A stretch of DNA of 64,000 nt from Cristatella mucedo (lineage: Eukaryota > Bryozoa > Phylactolaemata > Cristatellidae): assembly GCA_009760855.2 (NCBI GenBank), contig WPIO01000021.1, positions 2,089,001-2,153,000 of the forward strand, written 5' to 3'. The position numbers and the translations under genes are program-made. Under the pieces are notes generated by a model. The model saw nothing but the letters and a program-made list of their open reading frames with translations, did no database searches and was not told the DNA's origin. This document shows, piece after piece, positions 26,571 to 38,676 of the stretch (the stretch's first letter is position 1; every line of letters starts with the position of its first letter).

Positions 26571-27693
26571 CGGCATCAGTGCACCATAGCCAACCATTTG
26601 TGCAAATCGTTCTTTCTTATCACCACGCGGATAGAGCACCATGTGGCTTCTCAAGCAGACATTTTCTCAGCATTCCTGGTGTAGTCATCTTCTCTTTTGA
26701 AAAGCTGCACAAATTTGATTCTACATCCATTCGGACACAAGATTACCTTTTCGTAAGGGGTTGCCCACGTAATACAGCATAGCAGGCGAGCAGCAACAGT
26801 TTTACCCACTTCTTGCTTTTTTACTTGAAGCAGCCTGCACCAAGCCCCACCAGAGCTGCAACTACACGTACTATATTATTGGCTCATCCGTGCCCGATGG
26901 CCTGTAGTCAAAACTAAAAAACCATGCAAACGAGACACAACCATATTTCAAAGCTTCGACGGCTAGGCCAATCAGGTCCACTCCCACACACAGTGCAGCT
27001 TCCTTGAGCTGCATTTACAGGGTCGATATCTGTCAGGAAAACTTATAAGAAGCTGGCCCAGAGCATCAAAATAAGAGAGTACCAAACCTGTCAGAGAATG
27101 CCGACGTCAATTGTGACCATGTAAATACAACTTCAAGCATCGATCAAATGCAATATTGACTGTGACACATGCTTGAGTTATATATCTGGTGTAATTAAAA
27201 GAAACAGTTCCTTGGTGTTAGGTGCATTTTGCAATCACGGTAATAAACAACACTGTTCACGGTAGCTTAGGTGTGTGCCAACTAACTGCGCACAGACGTG
27301 CTCGACCTGAGCGAGTGGTAGCGTGGGATGCTGGATTTTTAACCGTCGTGTCAACACTTGCGCATTCAAGCATCTTATGTCAGACAGAACAAAGCGGTAA
27401 GCCTTCACTACTTGCTATCAACTGCATGCACACACGGCAGCTAAAATACTGCTAGCCAACTCATTCACGGCTGCAAGCGCAGTCGTGGAGCCTGTGCCTT
27501 GGACAGATGCAGCACTAGGTCTGGACTTCGGCTGTGCCAACAGAGCAACAAGCTTTCGGTTTGTGACATTACAAGAGAAGAGATAGCCGATCGGCTTTAG
27601 TCGGAGCCGTTGTCGAGGCCCCAGGCCGTCGGTGGCAGCCACTCAAAGCTCGGCAGCACAACTTAGCAAGGCACCACTTGCAGCTTCTGCTAG
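26571..27693. other. Convergent 3' flanks of the SPFH gene and TOMM40
   Basis: This gap separates the stop of the plus-strand SPFH gene from the stop of the minus-strand TOMM40 gene. A plus-strand AATAAA at 27242-27247 is a possible poly(A) signal for the SPFH gene, giving a 3' UTR of about 0.7 kb. I see no gene and no known repeat. Confidence 0.5.
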
Positions 27694-30600
27694 CTAGCCA
27701 AGCACGAGGCCAATGCCGAAACGGTAGCTGCTCTTGACGTGGTTTCCCCAAGCGCTTAACTGCAGGCTTAGCGGCATAGGGGTCAGCTTCTTCTCCATTA
27801 CGGCCGCCAGACTCCAGTTGCTGTCGAACTGGCCTGCACGAAGAGGGGCCACTTCAAATTGCAGCGCCCGGACAAATAAGTGCACTACGCTTCAGGTTGC
27901 AGTGAGGACATGGAAGCGCAAGACTTTTTATCATTAAGAACAGTCTCAAGCAGGCAATTACAGCAAACATCTATATGCACATTATTAAGATCAACATCAA
28001 GTAGTTCTCACCTCGGAAGACACAGCCGGCTGCAGGAATTTCATAATGATATCCTATGGTTGCAGTGCTCTCCTGCATTCGCAGGCTTGTTTCAAGTTCA
28101 ACGCCAGCTTGCAAACTTTCCGAAACACGATGCCAATAGCAGCCGTGGAATGCACCGGCCATTGGGCATAGCGTAAGGCTACCGTGCCAATTGTCGGCTG
28201 GAAAACAGAGATCCGATTAGTTATTTCAGCATAACACGATCAACAGCGCAAATCAAGCACAACTTGTTTGCATGCACTATGCAACAATCTCTCACTGTGA
28301 CAAGTGGTTTAATATGAACCAACTGTGATGCAAACCAGCAGATGCAAAATATGCCCAATAAAACAACGGTGTTAATACCCCACATAATCGATAGGCAACG
28401 GCAGGGCCTTGGATAGTACCACATGACCAAGTAGGTCATCGTGGCCTGTCACAATACAATATGTGAACCAATTTGTCACGATTCCTAAAAGTCAGTGAAA
28501 TATAACACAAACACCGAGCTAAGTGTAAGCATTCGACACAATGCAGTGTATGACAGCTTATCCTCAGCCGTACCCGAGTACTTTCCCGCCATCGAGAATA
28601 CAGCCAGCTCGCCACCAGGCGTCTGGGCGCCACGCTGGTACAGCAGTTCTGCTCCCAACTTCACTCGGCTTCCAACCGCCTGCAGGTATTGCATCACGAG
28701 GACGCCTACAATTGTTCGTGCCTCATGTAAAGTGACAACACAACCTCGACTAGCAGCTCATGCTTGTCTAGAGCTCAACGGCTCACAGAAATATAAGATA
28801 TGCTGTTACCGTCATTGTGCATGCACAAACTTCGGTAGCATACCTGAGCCACCAATAACGTCAGGGTTGCCCAGGGTCACTGAAGCCGTGTAGTCGTTCC
28901 CACGATAATCAGCTGACAACTGAGTGGCTTGCCATTTCGACTGCTGAATCTGCATAAAGAGCAAACAATCTACTGTAACAAAAATACTAAGCCACTAACG
29001 AGGCTTTCCAACGAAACAAACTGAGACTGTCAGCAACTACAGGAAATGAAACCAAAAACTGGAATATTTCGGATGCCAGATTCTTAGGCCACGTTTAGCC
29101 TTGACAGTCATAGTTTTTGGATGCATGCCGTTCAAGATCATACCAGAAACAAAACTCATCCGTTTGTTTGAAACAAAGAAGAAACTGAGTAAGCCTTTTG
29201 ATTTGCTCCTCGATGGTAATTGTGCATTACCAATTAAAACCATACTAGCAGTATTAAAAGCAGGGTGGAGATTATTAGCTACTGCATTGTAATTGAGATT
29301 AGATTTATCTTATGGCATATGTTAAAAGTGCCGAGAAACAGATGTAGCTATAAGAGGTGCAATATTAAATATTTTATGATTACTATCATGAGTAACCACT
29401 TTAACTTTGCATATTGACATACTTGACATACATCCCAAACTAGTCCCGACAAGGACAACACTTCCCTTTTTATCACAAAACAGTTGGACAGTTTATTGTA
29501 TCTGCACTACGGGTATACTGCAACAAAACGAACCATGGGATGTCCTGGGTTGCACATTTACAAAATCATACAGGTTCAAGCCTGACATTAGCTGAAGAAA
29601 CGGCGTATCTATCCGTAGATGTCTTTAACTAAAATCCACGGCTTTCTTAACCAACTTAAATAGGCATGCAAAACCGCAAAGGATATCTAGCAAAATTGTC
29701 ACTGCGTTAACTACACCCCATTGCCTTAAAAGCAGCCATTTTTGGCTGCTTGCAAGCAAATATAATTAGTTGCCTGCATTATTTTCCCACATAGTGATGC
29801 ATGACTTGATTTTTCAAATTGGACTGCATTCTGGTAATGTGGTTATTTAAATACAGTGGTACCTCGGCTTACGAGTTTAATTCGTTGGGTGCTGGAGCTC
29901 GCAACTCAAATTACTCGTATGTCAAATCAACTTTCCCCGTTTAAATGCATTACTCCGTTCTGGCTCCAAAAAAAAACATTGCAATTTTTGTCACGTGTTC
30001 TAAATCAAAAAATGTACTTATAAATAACGAATATTGTTTTTAAAAAATACAATAGAATGTCTTGCAATAAACGGGTTTCAGTCCTAATGTACAGGAGTAA
30101 CCTTCGGACAATGGAGATCTGACGACTTGAAGATGCTAATACTAGTTGGAGGAGAAAGGCTGAAACGAATATCTGAATCCTATTCCCCGATTTTCGCCCT
30201 ATCGCTGGGCTTTCCTCACTTTCATCTGCAGGGGTTCCTAACTCGGGTCGTAGGGCATCGTCTTGCATCGGAACGTCGTTCACTGCCCTACCCTTAGTGA
30301 CCCGAGTAACCACACGAAGTGTGACGTTTGCTGCAGCAACTATCGGTGAAGTATCTGAAGCTGGCACATAACCCAATTTTAGCTCGAAATAAAGCAAACA
30401 ATAGGCCCAGAGACAGCTCGGATCTCGTAACTCTCGTATGGCGAGACACTCGTAAGCCGAAGTACCACTGTACTGTGATAATGGTGGTAATACAGCTCTG
30501 CTCCGATGTTATTCCACTTTTGGAAATGAGTTTAGAAGGGGCGCGGTCTGTTAATGCAATGAGCTGCAAACCGAGCAATGATAGATGGGAAGATATTCAC

Positions 30601-33600
30601 TGCAGCCAGATCCAGACGGGTCCCGGTAAGTTTCCATAGCGAGATATACGTAGGAATATATAAATAGCTATCTACACCGAAGTTCAAGAAATAGCCCTTG
30701 GAACAATGTTAGCGTATACCATTGTCTAATCGAAATTATCAATAGCCACTTCATAAAATAATAATAACAATAATAATGTTACCTGATTCAACAGTCTCAT
30801 TTACATGGTGGCAGAAGAGCTCTAACGGCAATCTACAATGCTTGGGCGATGGAGGATCGCCCACTGCAAGACTCGAACCCACGACCTGGGTCGTGCTTAG
30901 CAAGCACCTTACCCCTGGGCCAAGACCAAGGGGCAAATCAACTAAGTCTATCAAACCACGCCCACATTCCAACAGCACAAGGTAACAAAATTGAACCAAC
31001 CGTTTTACTTGCGTATAAAGCGTTCTCCAAATCCCTTGAGCATAAAATAATAGAAAACAGCAAGATTTTTGAATAGCACCCCAGACTACTAAATCTATTT
31101 CGGGACACCTGTAATTGTTCAGCAAAAACTGCTACTGCGGTCAAGACGAGATTTTGAAATTCTCTGGACTTACTGTTGCGGCATATTGCTGACGGCAGGT
31201 CTTCATCAGCATAGTGCCACTACCTACCAGAATCAGTGAGGGTTAAAGGGAAATAACAGTGTAGAATAGTACCCATAGTGATGTAATAGGACAGGTGCCT
31301 CACACACAAAAAGAACTAATTCGTGGCACTAGTATATTTCAAGGAATTACAGCATGTTTTTAGTGCCAAGTCTTGGACTTCCAAGACATACACATAGGAC
31401 CCAATGGTCTTCAGGATGGGAAAGAACCGATTAGACCTTCATCCATAGCAAACATCTTAGCTTCATTAATTTCATTCATCATTCCTCTATTAGCTTCATC
31501 CATAGCAAACAATTCGGCGAGTCGGTTAGTCCGGATCGCACTTACCATTGAGCTACGACGGTTAACCACTTTAACCTGCTTATCAAAGAACTTAAAGCCA
31601 ATGGCCTGCTACTGCCATATAGTTGCACGAGCAGGAGTTACTTAGTCATGTGCATGCATGCATGCGTGCCAACAGTGAGCAAACGTGGCTAAGCGGCCAA
31701 AGGCCCAAGAGCAGAGTGAAATAGGTTTCCCATAATGCCAGGAACCAAAGGAGGCACGCCGAATATGAAATTATAAAAACATCTGAGAAAAAACTTACTA
31801 ACATGAAAAGAGAGTGGTTGCTGCTTCATTGAAAATGGCACACCTCCACGGTCCCAACCGACCACAGGTAAATAATACCTGCACTGCCACCACACAGTAG
31901 CACAGCAATACGAAGGGTTACACTCACCTGAGCAACAAACTTGCCTTTCAAGTTTTTACTGAACTGGTGAATTACATTTGCATTCAAGTTGCCACTGGGA
32001 TCAATTTCACCGACAATGACGGGGAATGCCTAAAAGGAACCCCGAGCACATTGTCAGAAGACGATGATAGCAGAAAGTGCAGCTCGTGTTGCCTTGTGTA
32101 AGGCCCTGCGAAAGCCGTGAAGGCCAGCACTTGTGCTTCAGGCACGCATACATACACACATGCTTGGCTTCTAGCACTACACACAGGTGTCTGGAGGGTA
32201 GCCTCCTCGGGAAGTATGCCAGGCTACTGGCACAGCATTATTTACCAAATTGCATCAAACGTATGAAAGAAGCCAGTGGTCTTTGGCATGGGCAGTAAGC
32301 ACTCACCTCATTGGTGAGACCAAACTGCCGAGTTCCAACATAAGTACAGCCGAATCGGTAGCCAGACGGCTGCACCGAACTCATCGTCAACGAATGATTA
32401 ATTTGAAAATGATTACTAAGCCCTTTATTGACCACGAGTCGTCCACCCTCAAAAGGTGTTGGAAATACGTCTAGAAGCAAAAGAAACATTCGACGTGATG
32501 TTGCATCAGCTTGGTACTTCAGCTACGTCAGCAGCATGCCTACGGAAAAGCACCATGTGAATGCATCTGGCTTCACGGATAACTACTTTATCTGCAGTGT
32601 AGTAACATGTCACGCAGATGTACCTCATCGGTCGGAAGTGGACGAGTTGTGATAACTCTCCCACCTCTAGTTTCGGAGACGATTCGTCGAGCTTTCGATG
32701 GTAGCATGGCATTCTACCTTTCTAGCTCTAATTATGTAGAGTGTCACAGCACTCCATACTATTGCCTGACACTTAAGCTATACACTGTTGGTTGTACATC
32801 ACTTACTAGTTGTATTTAGACTGTGAGGTTTGCACCTTCCACTGGTCATGCTGATTTCTGCTAATATACTGCATGCCAACCATGCCTGCCCCAATAAGCT
32901 ATTAGATTGTACCGGAGCCACTTCTGACTTCTGTAATCCGGCAACATGCATAGCTAGCAGCATATACTTTTTTACTGACGATAGCACTGTAACAGCTGCA
33001 TGAAACATGCCGTCGAATACTACAAAAATAAAATACTTGAGTGGCAGCAACAAAATATACGACAAAACACCAACGACGTAGGGCAGAAAGTGCTAGTGCC
33101 ATTACAGACGACTGCATGGACTGTGGAAACATCTCGATACCGGATATCGGTTGGATATCCGGTATCGAGAATTGAAGTATTCTAATAAGAATTTAATCCA
33201 ATAGGGATGATCAGGCAGGCCTACACCACTAGCACCTCTTATTAACTTGGGAAACTGCTACACTATCTGAGTGGTCCTTCCAATCTCGTCCGACAAAAAT
33301 ATCGGTGACCATAGCTTCATATCCATCGAAAATGACCTCTGGAAATGCTTCTCCCCCTTCCTTGCTCAGATACCTCGAGTAGAATAAGCACATCCCACAT
33401 GTCCCCCGCCTATGCAACCAACAGCGACCTTCATTCCTCCTCAGCAAGTTGCTAGACGGGTCGGATAATTGCTAGTAAGCCTTTTGATACTAACAGTAAT
33501 CGTAACTTGAGCAGACCCTCACTAAGTCCTTTACCCTGCTATCCATTGTTTGTCACATGCAGATGCTGTCAAGAGCTTTACCAATCGATCATGATTCAAA

Positions 33601-34908
33601 TGTAATGTGCCTGAAACTCAAATCCACAGCTTTACAAATAGTATCTACCCGATGGATAGATATCCTTGCCATTCTACATGACCTGGACGATGCAGCTGCA
33701 TGCCTAGCTGAACTACTGCAGCAGTGCCTTTTATGCATGACTAGGCCCTCTCAGGATAGCAAACTAGATTTGACTACTCACTTAAACAATAGGCAGCATA
33801 TGCCTTTGTGGAAGATGACTCCTTTCAACGCGTTCTTTACTCTTAATTCTATGCTAATTCCTCGACTTGCCTATAATAATAATAATAATAATATCGCCTT
33901 TGTTATAGTGCCCTCAGAGAACTCAATCTCTTTCTAGGCACTTTACATTTCTGCAAAAGCATGATCGAATGGTTAGCTGGTCTTGACGAAACTACGCTTC
34001 TTGCTTTTTTCTAGTCCAAAAATTCACTGCTTATTGCTACGCCGAGTTACAGGAGATAAATACATCCGCCTCAGCCTGTTTAGTGTCTCAAAATTAGCCT
34101 TCAAGTGAATTCCCACTGTGATGCTAGGCAATAGCAGGAAGCCGACATGACGCCGGAGCTACACGTGCAGTTACTACAGAAAGTTCATGTTCGGCAGGTC
34201 TGGAATGGCTACCTGTACCACCGGCGTCCCTTGCCACCGAGGGTTGAGGCGAGCAGTACAAGAGTTGGATTGTATGGGGTTGGAAATCGCCGGGAGGGGG
34301 CTATGCAAGACACCAAGAAGAATATGTGCACTGGTGGCCGCTTGAAGTTACGATGAGCCACATAAAGTTATCCAGCGTACCACCCACTAATTCTTAACGG
34401 CTTTGTGGAGATATGGACGAAGATGCACATAATAATAGACAAGAGGGGGCTACTTATAGTTGGCTCAAGCCCGCTGCGCCCATTAGACGGCACAAGCGCC
34501 GGACTACATAAATATACGGCCTGAAGCCAAATAAAACAGCAAGCAACGTGTGCCACATTCACGAGCTCGGCCACTCGGCGGCAGTGGCAGCGCGACACGA
34601 ACTAGCAGCGTACGGTCGGAGGCCACACGCTGGCTCACGACCGCTGTTCAAGGATGGCGCAACGCCGCGCATAACTTATGACACCGTTTGATAACTAAAC
34701 TCTTGGAAAAAACAATGTTCCTATGGCACGTACCTTTACAGGCCTTATGGACATCCTCAAATGAACCTGGGTGATCAGCTGACAACGGTTGAATTGGCTT
34801 AGGTAACTCGGGATGGCCATCTTGAGCCTGCGCAGTTGAAACGCTACTCTGCGGCACATGAGGAACAGCCGATGGCGATGAAATGCCTACCGCGTGGAGA
34901 TTTCCCAT
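27694..34908 (-). CDS. TOMM40: Mitochondrial outer-membrane import pore TOM40
   Basis: TOM40 is the beta-barrel channel of the TOM complex, through which most mitochondrial precursors cross the outer membrane. Coding exons on the minus strand are 34908-34734, 32470-32307, 32029-31928, 28949-28844, 28705-28574, 28197-28012 and 27833-27694. They total 1005 nt (334 aa), all introns are GT-AG, and all phases close. The start MGNLHAVG resembles vertebrate TOM40 starts and is followed by a proline-rich cytosolic segment. Conserved blocks include [79 protein letters not shown] and [14 protein letters not shown], ending GIGLVLG. The length is slightly below the human protein, mainly in the variable N-terminus. 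Introns hold a Tc1/mariner MITE (29854-30470), a SINE (30757-30945), a LINE tail (33872-33985) and a perfect hairpin (33132-33170). VDAC was considered and rejected. Confidence 0.95.
29854..30470. mobile_element. Tc1/mariner-type MITE with TA target duplication
   Basis: The left end CAGTGGTACCTCGGCTTACG and the reverse complement of the right end, CAGTGGTACTTCGGCTTACG, match at 19 of 20 positions. TA flanks both sides (29852-29853 and 30471-30472). The element is 617 bp, too short for an intact transposase, and lies in the TOMM40 intron between exons 3 and 4. A minus-strand frame (30005-30397) inside it might be a transposase remnant, but I cannot recognise catalytic residues. Confidence 0.85.
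30757..30945 (-). mobile_element. tRNA-derived SINE, family C, (ATT)n tail
   Basis: On the minus strand the order is A-box-like TGGCCCAGGGGTAAGGTGC, B-box GTGGGTTCGAGTCTTGCAG, body, then AATCAGGTAACATTATTATT. It lies in the TOMM40 intron 28950-31927. The tail differs from families A and B. Confidence 0.75.
33132..33170. repeat. Perfect 17-bp inverted repeat with 5-nt loop
   Basis: Left arm 33132-33148 (TCTCGATACCGGATATC), loop GGTTG at 33149-33153, right arm 33154-33170. There is no mismatch. It lies in the first TOMM40 intron. Confidence 0.97.
33872..33985 (-). mobile_element. LINE 3' tail fragment (copy 4)
   Basis: (ATT)n at 33876-33892, then the terminal hairpin with AGAGAACTCAATCTCTTTCT and the start of the 3' UTR, in the first TOMM40 intron. 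Confidence 0.85.
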
Positions 34909-35594
34909 TTCTATTGATCAACTATGTGACACTAGCTTCCGAAAGCACAGGTGTTACGAGGCGTAGCGAGGGCTAGGCGTCCGCCATGTGCCGGTTACAG
35001 AGCGACGCCTGGCGGGTGACCGGAAAAATGGAACTGATATAACGCTTGACAGCGGTAAGGAAAGATTATCGTAATCTCTTCAAAAATGTAGCCATTTATT
35101 GTTAAATTTTAAAATATAATTATTTAGATGACTTTATTCATACCTTAACTCAAAAAAGAAGCTTGAAATCGCCGAGAAAAATACCATGCTCTGGCCCACT
35201 CCGGACCCTTTACGATAGTCGCAGCGGCCGCGAATTATTGCTGGCGTGTGAAAGCATAGATTGCTTGCTATAACCCTGCTGAATAAAACTTGATAGCATA
35301 TTTTTTTCCGTTTCCGGGGAAAAATTTTACATTAATAGAGATGTTGAGAGAGCCGAGTCGGACTTTAAACTGTTACAAAGAGGTGTGGTGGCTACCGAGG
35401 CCGGATAAAACTGGCCGCAAACACAACGTTCGCAACGCCGACCCACAACGAATACCGGTGACACTCTGAGCTTTTGAATCGCTGCTACAGACTTGGAGAT
35501 AATGCACTAATGTACGAATGTATACAGAGAGCAGCTGAACTTATTTAAACAGGTTGATTAGCTGAGTAGCTGGCTTGTTTAGACGGGGATAGAC
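34909..35594. promoter_or_regulatory. Upstream region of TOMM40, promoter not resolved
   Basis: The region runs from the TOMM40 start codon away from the gene. The first 130 bp are CpG-containing (for example GAGCGACGCC near 35001). No TATA box or clear factor site can be assigned. Beyond about 35080 the sequence is AT-rich and unrecognised. Confidence 0.3.
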
Positions 35595-35599
35595 TTGCG

Positions 35600-36465
35600 A
35601 TTAGACCACATCTAAATTGGTCCATGCATGTGGGACATCCCGTCTCGACTTCTGTAGCTCAATGCTTTCTGGTCTACTGGTTTACGCAATCAGGCGCTTA
35701 CAGTTGGTGCAAAACTCGACTGCTTCGCCTGTTGCAGTTGTCACACCACACCACATCTCACCGACATGCATTAGCTCCCAGTCAACCAACAGATCGTCTT
35801 CGAGGTTTTTTCGCTCACTTTTAGGTCCCTTCATCCTTTGGCTAAGCTGGGTTGGTCCAGTGGTTAAGGTGCTCGCCCCGACTAAGGTCTGGCTGAGGTC
35901 GTGGGCTCGAGCCCTGAGGCATATGTGAAGCGCCTGAATAGAGATTTAGTTCTCTTGGGGCGCTATACAAATAAATTATATTTTTAATTATATTGGCTCC
36001 AGCTTATTTATCAGATTTACTCCCCCATCAGGCCACGCATCGTACCACCTGCTTTTCGGCATTAAATCGTTTACTTGTACCTCGTACGAACCTCAAATTC
36101 TTTGGAGGACGTGTCTTTAGTTCGTATGTTCCCAAAGCCTGGAACTCACTCCTGACTTACGTCACGACATCTCATGACTTGTCCGCATTTAAAAAGAAAC
36201 TAAAAACGCATTATTTATCACTGCATTTAGTGGGTCTCTGCGATTCGTCATTTGTGTGCTCATGAGTACGGACACTGTGCATGCTGTCACTAACCATATT
36301 TGCATGCCAACCTTGTGCATGCCACCTCTAACCACGTTACGCTTGTTGTCATTGAACATGCTACCACTAACCATTCGATCATGCTTCCTTTACAGCAAAT
36401 GTAAAGAGCCTAGAAACATATTGAGTTCTCCGAGGGCGCTATAACAAACGTTTTGTTATTATTAC

Positions 36466-36500
<35 letters not shown>
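35600..36500 (+). mobile_element. LINE 3' part (copy 8, sense), split by a SINE
   Basis: The C-terminal reverse-transcriptase region (SSMLSGLLVYAIRRLQLVQN near 35660) continues after the SINE with APAYLSDLLPHQATHRTT near 36000-36050 and VPKAWNSLLTYV near 36130. Then come the 3' UTR repeats, the terminal hairpin near 36400-36440 and an (ATT)n tract to about 36500. Frames are broken. Confidence 0.9.
35844..35992 (+). mobile_element. SINE family A (copy 3), nested in a LINE
   Basis: This is the best full copy. It has the head TGGTCCAGTGGTTAAGGTGC, B box GGGCTCGAGCCC, the sequence GTGAAGCGCCTGAATAGAGA and the tail TTCTCTTGGGGCGCTATAC, then an AT-rich end. It is flanked by TTGGCT at 35838-35843 and 35993-35998, a target-site duplication that exactly interrupts the LINE codons for the LAPAYLSD region. 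Confidence 0.9.
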
Positions 36501-36502
<2 letters not shown>

Positions 36503-38596
36503 ATACTGGCAGTGAAGACCTCCTATACCTCAGCATAACCAGTCCTTATCCTTAATGTGGAGAAGTCTATTCGACAGCGACGGAGGCTTCCGACAGGAGT
36601 CTAACAGCAGCCATTACGTGCAATCCCAACTCTCGTACGGCTCGGTGCTCTAGAGTACAACATAACACAATTGCCAAGGTACCAATTCACTGCCTATTAT
36701 ATGGCTCCGGCTTTTATGCTGCCTCGGCCGCAGATTATTGCACAATCGGCTCCTAGCGCTTATCAATCATTAATATTAGGGTCGTCCGCAGTCAGAGCGA
36801 TACAACCCTAACACAGCCAACTATGGTCGATTTCAGGGCTCGGCTTTGCCGCTTCGTTAGGCTCTAACATAAATTGCTACTGAGAACTTTTCAGGCGCCT
36901 TCTTCAAAGCTGTCACTGTAACCATCTTTCTCGCCAACGGCCTGCAGCAACGACGTGGAATTAGATGCATCTCCAGAAACCTTTGGCTTTTCAAGCTACC
37001 AGGTTTGTCAGCAATTCGTTTGGCTGGAGACAGGCGTGCGACATTTAGCTGCAGCGTTATATTAAGAGAAGCCTGAAATTATCTCAGACTAAACCGAGAT
37101 TAATACATATTGATTAACACACATGAATTGCCTCAGAAATGCAGTATTTTCCGCCTATATAGACAGTATGTGGAGTATGATAAACAGTGTCTAATGTTCA
37201 ACTCTTGTAGGGGCATACACCAACTTGCAGACTTTCGAAAGGCAGTGAACAGTTAATATACTACAAGTTGGAATAAGAAAAATAAAAATTATCAAGAAAA
37301 TTTCATCTAAAATCTTCTCAGTTTTAGTAAGCACGGACTGGGCTGAAGCACATCCTATCTCAGGCCTATTCATCGGTGCAGAAGTCAGCTCTATTCCTGC
37401 ACCGGTTCGAACAAGCAGATGAGATTCCTTCGGTGCCCAGTCTCTCGCTCCGACTGTTCTCCGCCTCAAATAACTCACTACTTTGACTTCGTGTTACCAT
37501 ACCAAGCGCCAGCGATTCCAAATGACGGGGATTCAAAAATGGCCGGACAGCGATTCCAAATGACAGGGCAAAACAGGGAGCACGAACACAAGAACGTGAA
37601 TCCCAAACTTCCAACACCTTCGGTGTTTTAACCTCGAAGTATTTTTTACAATATTGGTCATAGTTTTATTGCCGTCGCGCACAGCACACACAACGACCGA
37701 CATTTTACCAACTGTTTTACTAGTCGCGGAGCATCAGGATGCACTACTCTCTCTCTGCCCCTCTCGCCCGCCGGAGTCCCTCCCGCGACTGCCCCTGGCA
37801 CGTCAGTCACTAACATCACCTCTCGACTGCCCCATGTCACAGCAATTACTGACAGCACGTCCTACCCTCATGCCACATCAAGCGTCGCAGCCCACTCCAC
37901 AACAATCTGGGGCGGTATCGTCATTTAAATGCCGCGTTTGCTCCTTGCCGTAACCGTAGCCAGGTTACAGCCATGCATGCAATGTGTACCGACCTGAAGC
38001 TTGAAATATTACTAACGGAAGCGACACAGCATTTTAAATCCGAAGAGCTGGGCTACGGTAGCGACGCCAAAATACTCGCGGACAATTGTCCATATACTAC
38101 TGCTGATAAGGCAGGTGACTTCAAACTGACTTCGTTTGCAAGCTTTCAGAAGCTCTGAACTCGGATATTCATTTTCATAATTTTTGTACATGTTGCTTGC
38201 AAAGTCACAGTTGTAAGGACTTTCTCTTACTAAGGCTCGGCGGTGGCTTGCCGGACGATGGCAAGGTAGTCTTCATCAGAAGAGAATTTCGCTCACACCA
38301 TCACATCAACCAGAATTGCATCAAAGCTTACGGAAGAGCCTTCAATTGCTCTGCTGCATGCAAAGACCATTGGCAAAGATTCCTTCGCTGCCTTGACCCA
38401 AGATCAGCGAAAGAATATAAAAATATGAAAATCAGTACGACTTCTGTTCTTCGCCCTTTTATCAGAAAGTTCATTTCGATGCATTCCCTACTCAGTGATC
38501 TTGAGGTCTGCTGCCTTCTCCCCGGAGAATCGTCGTCGTTTTCCAGCAGAGTAGCGATGATAAGAGTAGAGGGCCCGTCGTTGACTGCTAGGTTCG
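36501..38596. other. Intergenic DNA, no gene recognised
   Basis: Open frames here (for example 37654-37953 and 38197-38676 on the plus strand) resemble no protein family I know. The right part merges into a hAT-like end near 38676. Confidence 0.5.
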
Positions 38597-38676
38597 ACAA
38601 ATCTGGCAAATCTTGCCTGCAACAAAACATCTTTCGGATCTTGCCCCCTAGTTTAAAATCCTGGCTCTGCCTCTAA
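38597..38676 (-). mobile_element. Possible hAT-like element end
   Basis: Read on the minus strand the segment starts AGAGGCAGAGCCAGGATTTT, then AGGGGGCAAGATC and GTTGCAGGCAAG. The left end of the element at 47883 has the same order of blocks. No partner end was found, so it may be a fragment. Confidence 0.4.

Noticed and set aside
31525-31570. tRNA-like A box on the minus strand (TAGCTCAATGGTAAG)
   Set aside because: No B box at the right distance, no acceptor stem and no SINE tail.
27694-34908. VDAC as the identity of the minus-strand beta-barrel gene
   Set aside because: Both are porin-3 family barrels, but the [18 protein letters not shown] and DSNW-EKKL blocks are those of TOM40.
38197-38676. 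159-codon open frame on the plus strand
   Set aside because: No recognisable domain; its end overlaps a hAT-like terminal sequence, so it is probably non-coding transposon DNA.
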